The notes under the pieces: model-generated
Database searches by the model: none
What the model saw: the letters and a program-made list of their open reading frames with translations, nothing else
Told to the model about the DNA's origin: nothing
Assembly: GCA_014523515.1 (NCBI GenBank)
Contig: JAATVJ010000275.1
Coordinates: 1 to 9,449 of the forward strand
Length of the DNA: 9,449 bases
Direction of reading: 5' to 3'
From: Nitrososphaerales archaeon TH1177
GTDB taxonomy: Archaea > Thermoproteota > Nitrososphaeria > Nitrososphaerales > Nitrososphaeraceae
Translations under genes and position numbers: made by a program
Part shown: piece by piece, positions 6,193 to 9,449 of the stretch
Position numbering within the stretch: the stretch's first letter is position 1
Layout: every line of letters begins with the position of its first letter

Positions 6193-6930
6193 ATGAAAAG
6201 TATGAAACATCCTGAATATATTTTAAGTTTAAAAAATTTATTATTTGGTTACGATTATCATTCACCTGTTATTGATGGTGTGACATTGGATGTGCCAAAA
6301 GGAGGTTTCATTGGGCTATTAGGTCCTAGTGGTTCAGGCAAATCCACTCTTTTGAAATTAATTGTAGGTATACACAAACCATGGGAAGGAGAAATATTAT
6401 TTTCAAAAGTTGATAATGGTAAAAATCGGAAAATTCCTATAATTGGATATTCACCACAAGTTGAAGGAATAGATTGGGATTTTCCTGTAACTGTTAGAGA
6501 GTTAGTATCAATGGGAGTATGGAATCGATCCGGTTTTTTCCCATGGATAAATAAACCCTCAAGGATTGAAATTGACATCATTCTTGATGACTTAGGAATA
6601 GGCGGATATTCAGATCACCAAATTAAAGAATTATCTGGCGGAGAACAAAAAAGAGTATTTTTGGCAAGAGCTTTGATTCATAATCCTGAAATAATCATTT
6701 TAGATGAGCCTACTGCTGGCCTAGATAATATTAATAAGAACAAATTTTTGCAGATACTAGGCGATCTTAATTCAAGAGGTATTACTATAATTCTTACTAC
6801 ACATGACATAGATAGTGTAGCTAAAAAATTACCATGGATAGTATGTTTCAATAAATCCATAATCTCACAAGGACCACCAGATTTAACTTTGTGTGAGAAT
6901 ATTCTTTATAAAACATATGATTTAAAATAA
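6193..6930 (+). CDS. ATPase of a ZnuC/MntB-type metal ABC importer
   Basis: Cytoplasmic nucleotide-binding subunit, 245 residues, which powers import by ATP hydrolysis. Motifs appear in order: Walker A GPSGSGKST (44-52), Q-loop Q89, signature LSGGEQKRV (147-155), Walker B IIILDEPT (167-174) and the switch histidine H204 in LTTHD. The segment VEGIDWDFPVTVRELVSMG (90-108) is characteristic of ATPases of the zinc/manganese/iron cluster-9 importers and distinguishes it from other ABC families. The ATG at 6193 is used; an in-frame ATG at 6202 is an alternative. It lies between the binding-protein and permease genes, with the permease starting 11 nt after its stop, so those two are very likely co-transcribed. 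Confidence 0.93.
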   Translation: MKSMKHPEYILSLKNLLFGYDYHSPVIDGVTLDVPKGGFIGLLGPSGSGKSTLLKLIVGIHKPWEGEILFSKVDNGKNRKIPIIGYSPQVEGIDWDFPVTVRELVSMGVWNRSGFFPWINKPSRIEIDIILDDLGIGGYSDHQIKELSGGEQKRVFLARALIHNPEIIILDEPTAGLDNINKNKFLQILGDLNSRGITIILTTHDIDSVAKKLPWIVCFNKSIISQGPPDLTLCENILYKTYDLK

Positions 6931-6941
6931 CTAAAAAGGAT

Positions 6942-7844
6942 TTGTTGATAATCACGGATTTTCTATTTCAACCTTTTCAATATGAATTTTTCACAAGAGC
7001 AATCATTGTTTCGATATTGATTGGCGGGACATGTGGTTTACTTGGTGTGTATATAGTATTACGAGGTATGAGTTACATTGGACATGGAATGTCTCATGCC
7101 GTTTTTGGAGGTGCAGTAATTAGCAATATAGTAGGAATTAACTTTTACATAGGAGCTGCAATTTGGGGTGTTTTATCAGGTTTATTAATAACTGAAATAA
7201 ATAAAAGGTATAAAATAAAAGCTGATGCTGCCATTGGAGTTGTTACTACTGCAGGGTTTGCAATAGGCGTATTTTTAATGAACACTGGTCAAACTCCCTT
7301 GAGAAACTTTGAAGCGTTATTATTTGGTAATATATTAGCTGTTACTGACTTAGATTTTATTTTTATCTTGATAGTTTCGATTATTACTATAACTTTTATT
7401 TTCTTTTTTCAAAAGAGATTATTATTTACAATATTTGATAGCGAAACAGCAAAAGTGTACGGCGTAAAGACATACAGGGTAGATTTATTATTTTCAATTA
7501 TCCTTGCTATTGTTGTAATAGCAGCAATGAATTCGATAGGGGTTACGCTTCTTGCTGCTGCTATTATAGCCCCTGCAATATCAGCCAGGTTAATTACAAA
7601 TAATTTTTTCAAAATACTAGTTCTGTCTTCAGTTATTGGAATAACAAATGCATATTTAGGAATGTATTCTAGTTTTTACATTGATTCCCCGTCTGGAGCT
7701 ACCATAGTATTATTTGGTGTAGCTTTCTTCATTACTGCCATTATTTATTCCCATATTAAAAAATCATATCATATGCATTTTCATGGAGATAAAAAACATT
7801 CACATCCCCATAGTCATGCTGAAGAACATAGACATGAGCATTAA
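6942..7844 (+). CDS. Permease of a ZnuB/TroC-type metal ABC importer with a His-rich tail
   Basis: Membrane subunit of the importer, 300 residues with about eight or nine hydrophobic segments. The N-terminal part follows the cluster-9 permease pattern: FQPFQYEFFTRA, GLLGVYIVLRGMSYIGHGMSHAV (33-54), ADAAIGVVTTAGFAIGVFL (94-112), later GVTLLAAAIIAPAISARL (200-217). H52 and D95 sit at positions often conserved in manganese/zinc permeases. The last 24 residues (277-300), in a hydrophilic stretch after the final membrane segment, contain 10 histidines (KHSHPHSH, EHRHEH). Such tails bind Ni or Zn in other proteins, and this one could hold metal at the channel exit or act as a sensor. Two adjacent TTG codons (6942, 6945) can serve as the start, after AAGGA. 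Confidence 0.9.
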   Translation: MLIITDFLFQPFQYEFFTRAIIVSILIGGTCGLLGVYIVLRGMSYIGHGMSHAVFGGAVISNIVGINFYIGAAIWGVLSGLLITEINKRYKIKADAAIGVVTTAGFAIGVFLMNTGQTPLRNFEALLFGNILAVTDLDFIFILIVSIITITFIFFFQKRLLFTIFDSETAKVYGVKTYRVDLLFSIILAIVVIAAMNSIGVTLLAAAIIAPAISARLITNNFFKILVLSSVIGITNAYLGMYSSFYIDSPSGATIVLFGVAFFITAIIYSHIKKSYHMHFHGDKKHSHPHSHAEEHRHEH

Positions 7845-7902
7845 GTATGAAAACTATATGACACATTAAGACAATTTAGTCGTTTTAGTGGTATTATTCT
7901 AA

Positions 7903-7931
7903 TTTTTTATATATTTATTTTAATATTTTTG
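7903..7931 (+). terminator. Possible U-rich terminator after the permease gene
   Basis: A T-rich stretch (TTTTTTATATATTTATTTTAATATTTTT, written here only to describe composition, with runs of T6 and T5) begins about 60 nt after the permease stop. It could end the importer transcript in the archaeal manner. No hairpin is seen. Confidence 0.35.
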
Positions 7932-8042
7932 AATTAATTTAATTAAAATTTTACACTTAAATTTTGAAATATTAATAAAATAACTATATATTTTTCATAT
8001 TAATGAAGTTTTTTTATACCATAAGTAGGTTAAATGAAAAAT

Positions 8043-8052
8043 AATATAAATA
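8043..8052 (+). promoter_or_regulatory. TATA box of the ParB-like gene
   Basis: AATATAAATA is centred about 24-25 nt before the GTG at 8072, the expected spacing for a leaderless transcript. No ribosome-binding site precedes the GTG, which fits. Confidence 0.55.
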
Positions 8053-8071
8053 TACAGATCTATAAACTAGT

Positions 8072-8968
8072 GTGGCATATGTCGATACAAGTATAATAGA
8101 ACAAATAGAAATGAAAATGATTCACCATTCATCATTTGCCGTACGAGACAAATTTCAAAGATATTCCGAAGATGATGAATCTCTAGTTACTAGTATTAGG
8201 GAACATGGATTAATTCAACCTATTCTAATTAGACCGTTATCTCATGGATTTGAAATAGTAGCAGGTCATCGAAGATATCATGCATGTAAATCCTTGAGAT
8301 GGAGATTTATTCCATGTAAAATTCGTGAAATGACAGATAAACAAGCATTCGAAATTCAGCTTTCTGAAAATATTCAAAGGAAATCGATGGATCCAATTGA
8401 AGAGGCAGAAGCATTTAGAAGATACGTTATGGATTATGGTTGGGGTGGTGTTAATGATCTTGCTAAGAAAATTGGAAAGAGTGAAGAATATGTGTCTCAC
8501 AGAATCCAACTTCTTAAGCTTCCTGAAGAAATAAAGAAAAAAATTTCTTCGCATATATTAAATGTTAGCAAAGCTATTGAAATTTCAGCTATTCCAATTG
8601 AAAAACAATCTCTGATAGTAGGAGAAATAATAGAAAATAATCTATCAGTAAAAAGAATTAGAGAATTAAAAATGATTTTAAGAGATAATAGTACTGAAGA
8701 TTGTAATAATACTGAAGATTTCACAAATACAAAGAACTATATCTCTAAATCCTTAAAGCTCGCCAAAAAGGCATCACTTTCTCTTAAAGTTAATTTGGCA
8801 AGAATAGATAACTTAATAGAAGAGGCTCAAATATCCATTGAACCAGAACATCGAACAGAAATCATAAACTTCCTCATGGAACTCAGAATAAGAATACATG
8901 AACTGATTGATGATACTATAAAATTCAAAAATTACAATAAAAAAAGTCTTAGAAGTAAAATAAGGTAA
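8072..8968 (+). CDS. ParB/Spo0J-like DNA-binding protein
   Basis: 298-residue protein of the ParB family. The N-terminal ParB/Srx domain covers about residues 18-105, with HGLIQPILIRP (45-55), the nucleotide-binding motif GHRRYHA (65-71; usually GERRxRA) and ENIQRKSMDPIEEA (100-113). A helix-turn-helix domain follows (VNDLAKKIGKSEEYVSHRIQLLKLP, about 127-151) and continues to about 200. Residues 205-222 are an Asn/Thr/Asp-rich linker (STEDCNNTEDFTNT) encoded by a short duplicated stretch. The C-terminal 70 residues are charged and helical, a possible dimerisation domain. ParB proteins are CTP switches that spread on DNA and act in chromosome segregation or nucleoid occlusion. No parA is adjacent, so the role here could instead be chromosome organisation or transcription. 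The GTG start at 8072 fits a leaderless transcript. It does not obviously belong to the urea/nickel module. Confidence 0.88.
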   Translation: MAYVDTSIIEQIEMKMIHHSSFAVRDKFQRYSEDDESLVTSIREHGLIQPILIRPLSHGFEIVAGHRRYHACKSLRWRFIPCKIREMTDKQAFEIQLSENIQRKSMDPIEEAEAFRRYVMDYGWGGVNDLAKKIGKSEEYVSHRIQLLKLPEEIKKKISSHILNVSKAIEISAIPIEKQSLIVGEIIENNLSVKRIRELKMILRDNSTEDCNNTEDFTNTKNYISKSLKLAKKASLSLKVNLARIDNLIEEAQISIEPEHRTEIINFLMELRIRIHELIDDTIKFKNYNKKSLRSKIR

Positions 8969-8984
8969 CAAATAATTTATTTAA

Positions 8985-8990
8985 TTTTTT
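8985..8990 (+). terminator. U-tract terminator candidate after the ParB-like gene
   Basis: TTTTTT, 17 nt after the ParB stop, in the convergent intergenic region. It fits an archaeal U-tract terminator. Confidence 0.35.
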
Positions 8991-9303
8991 GAATTTAATG
9001 TAAAAATAGAGAATATCAATCATCTAGAAAATTTTTGTATTCATTACTGTATATGAGTTAATGTTTGAAGACCATGAATGAAATATTTAGCATTAGAATC
9101 TCAAAGATATAAATAAAAATTTTTTATTTACGTTTACAAAAATTATAACTAATTTGCAATTTTATAGAATATAACCTTTTTTATTTATAGTGGATCTAGC
9201 CATTATTCATTTCTATAGTAAAGCTATCCATTAAGCTATTCTGGAATAAATCAAATCATTAAATGCTATATACGTAAATTTTGATATTTTCTTCGATTGA
9301 TAC

Positions 9304-9311
9304 AAAAAAAA
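9304..9311 (-). terminator. U-tract terminator candidate after the dehydrogenase gene
   Basis: Eight T residues on the minus strand follow directly after the TAA stop of the dehydrogenase fragment. This is a good candidate for an archaeal U-tract terminator. Confidence 0.4.
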
Positions 9312-9449
9312 TTATTTTGCTGTTATACCTCCATCGATATCGATTTTTGCTCCTGTAATCCACTTTGCTTTATTAGAACAAAGAAACAAAATAGCATTAG
9401 AAATATCGGAAGGTTCACCAATTCTTTGTAGAGGAAATGACGATTCTAA
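9312..9449 (-). CDS. C-terminal end of a short-chain dehydrogenase/reductase (partial)
   Basis: Only the last 45 codons lie in the window; the gene enters from the right edge. The translated end carries the classic SDR C-terminal pattern: PLQRIGEPSDISNAILFLCS, then KAKWITGAKIDIDGGITAK and a stop. In the family, 'RxGxPxDIxxxxxFL' and 'ITGxxxxxDGG' follow the NAD(P)-binding core and the YxxxK catalytic pair, which here lie outside the window. The substrate cannot be told from this part. FabG-like 3-oxoacyl reductases and sugar or alcohol dehydrogenases share these motifs. It is convergent with the ParB-like gene and probably not part of the urea module. Confidence 0.85.
   Translation of the reverse strand, partial: LESSFPLQRIGEPSDISNAILFLCSNKAKWITGAKIDIDGGITAK

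Larger units (their letters stand above)
8969..9311. other. Intergenic region between convergent genes
   Basis: About 340 bases without a gene lie between the convergent ParB-like and dehydrogenase genes. The region is very AT-rich. It contains T6 (8985-8990) shortly after the ParB stop, a perfect 21-nt AT palindrome (9110-9130), and a 7-base direct repeat AAGCTAT around 9220-9240. I see no tRNA, no ribosome-binding site with a frame, and no long repeat. Confidence 0.6.

Noticed and set aside
6258..8724. Minus-strand frames opposite the ATPase, permease and ParB-like genes
   Set aside because: All lie within well-supported genes on the opposite strand and show no domains or ribosome-binding sites.
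9110..9130. Perfect 21-nt palindrome TAAATAAAAA-T-TTTTTATTTA
   Set aside because: It is made only of A and T, has no loop for a stable hairpin, and such palindromes are expected in this composition. It could aid termination but cannot be claimed.
9180..9260. Possible tRNA-like segment with repeated AAGCTAT
   Set aside because: No acceptor stem, no T-loop consensus and no anticodon arm can be built.
1..9449. CRISPR array, insertion sequence or integrase attachment site
   Set aside because: No long spaced repeats, transposase or integrase motifs, or terminal inverted repeats with target duplications were seen.

Overview
The window is AT-rich (roughly 30% GC by eye). Its promoters look archaeal: TATA boxes, and several TTG/GTG starts placed about 25 nt after a TATA box, as in leaderless transcripts. 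A three-subunit urease, a UT-type urea channel, NikR and a ParB-like protein together suggest an ammonia-oxidising archaeon (Nitrososphaerota/Thaumarchaeota). That assignment is an inference from gene content and base composition; the window holds no 16S rRNA or amo gene to confirm it.

Left half, minus strand, reading from about 4376 down to 31: a UT/SLC14-type urea channel, a 196-residue protein of unknown function, then ureA, ureB and ureC as separate genes. The ureA promoter region carries a TATA box, three tandem 10-bp repeats and a GC-rich palindrome. An 18-codon reading frame with its own Shine-Dalgarno site lies between ureA and ureB, and its stop overlaps the ureB start. The accessory genes ureDEFG are not present; they may lie to the left, beyond the window.

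Right half, plus strand: a NikR-type nickel-responsive repressor with a complete set of nickel ligands starts divergently from the urea channel. It is followed by a cluster-9 (ZnuABC/TroABCD-type) metal ABC importer made of binding protein, ATPase and permease. The permease ends in a tail with 10 His in 24 residues. After these come a ParB-like DNA-binding protein and, on the minus strand at the right edge, the C-terminal end of a short-chain dehydrogenase.

The strongest finding is an inverted repeat, GTATTA-N16-TAATAC (5060-5087), just upstream of the TATA box of the metal-binding-protein gene. It has the architecture and spacing of the E. coli NikR operator (GTATGA-N16-TCATAC), with one base changed per half-site. 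With nikR next door and a nickel enzyme beside it, this suggests that the 'zinc-type' importer is NikR-controlled and supplies nickel to urease. The locus would then be a urea-use module: urea entry, hydrolysis to ammonia and CO2, nickel supply and nickel sensing.
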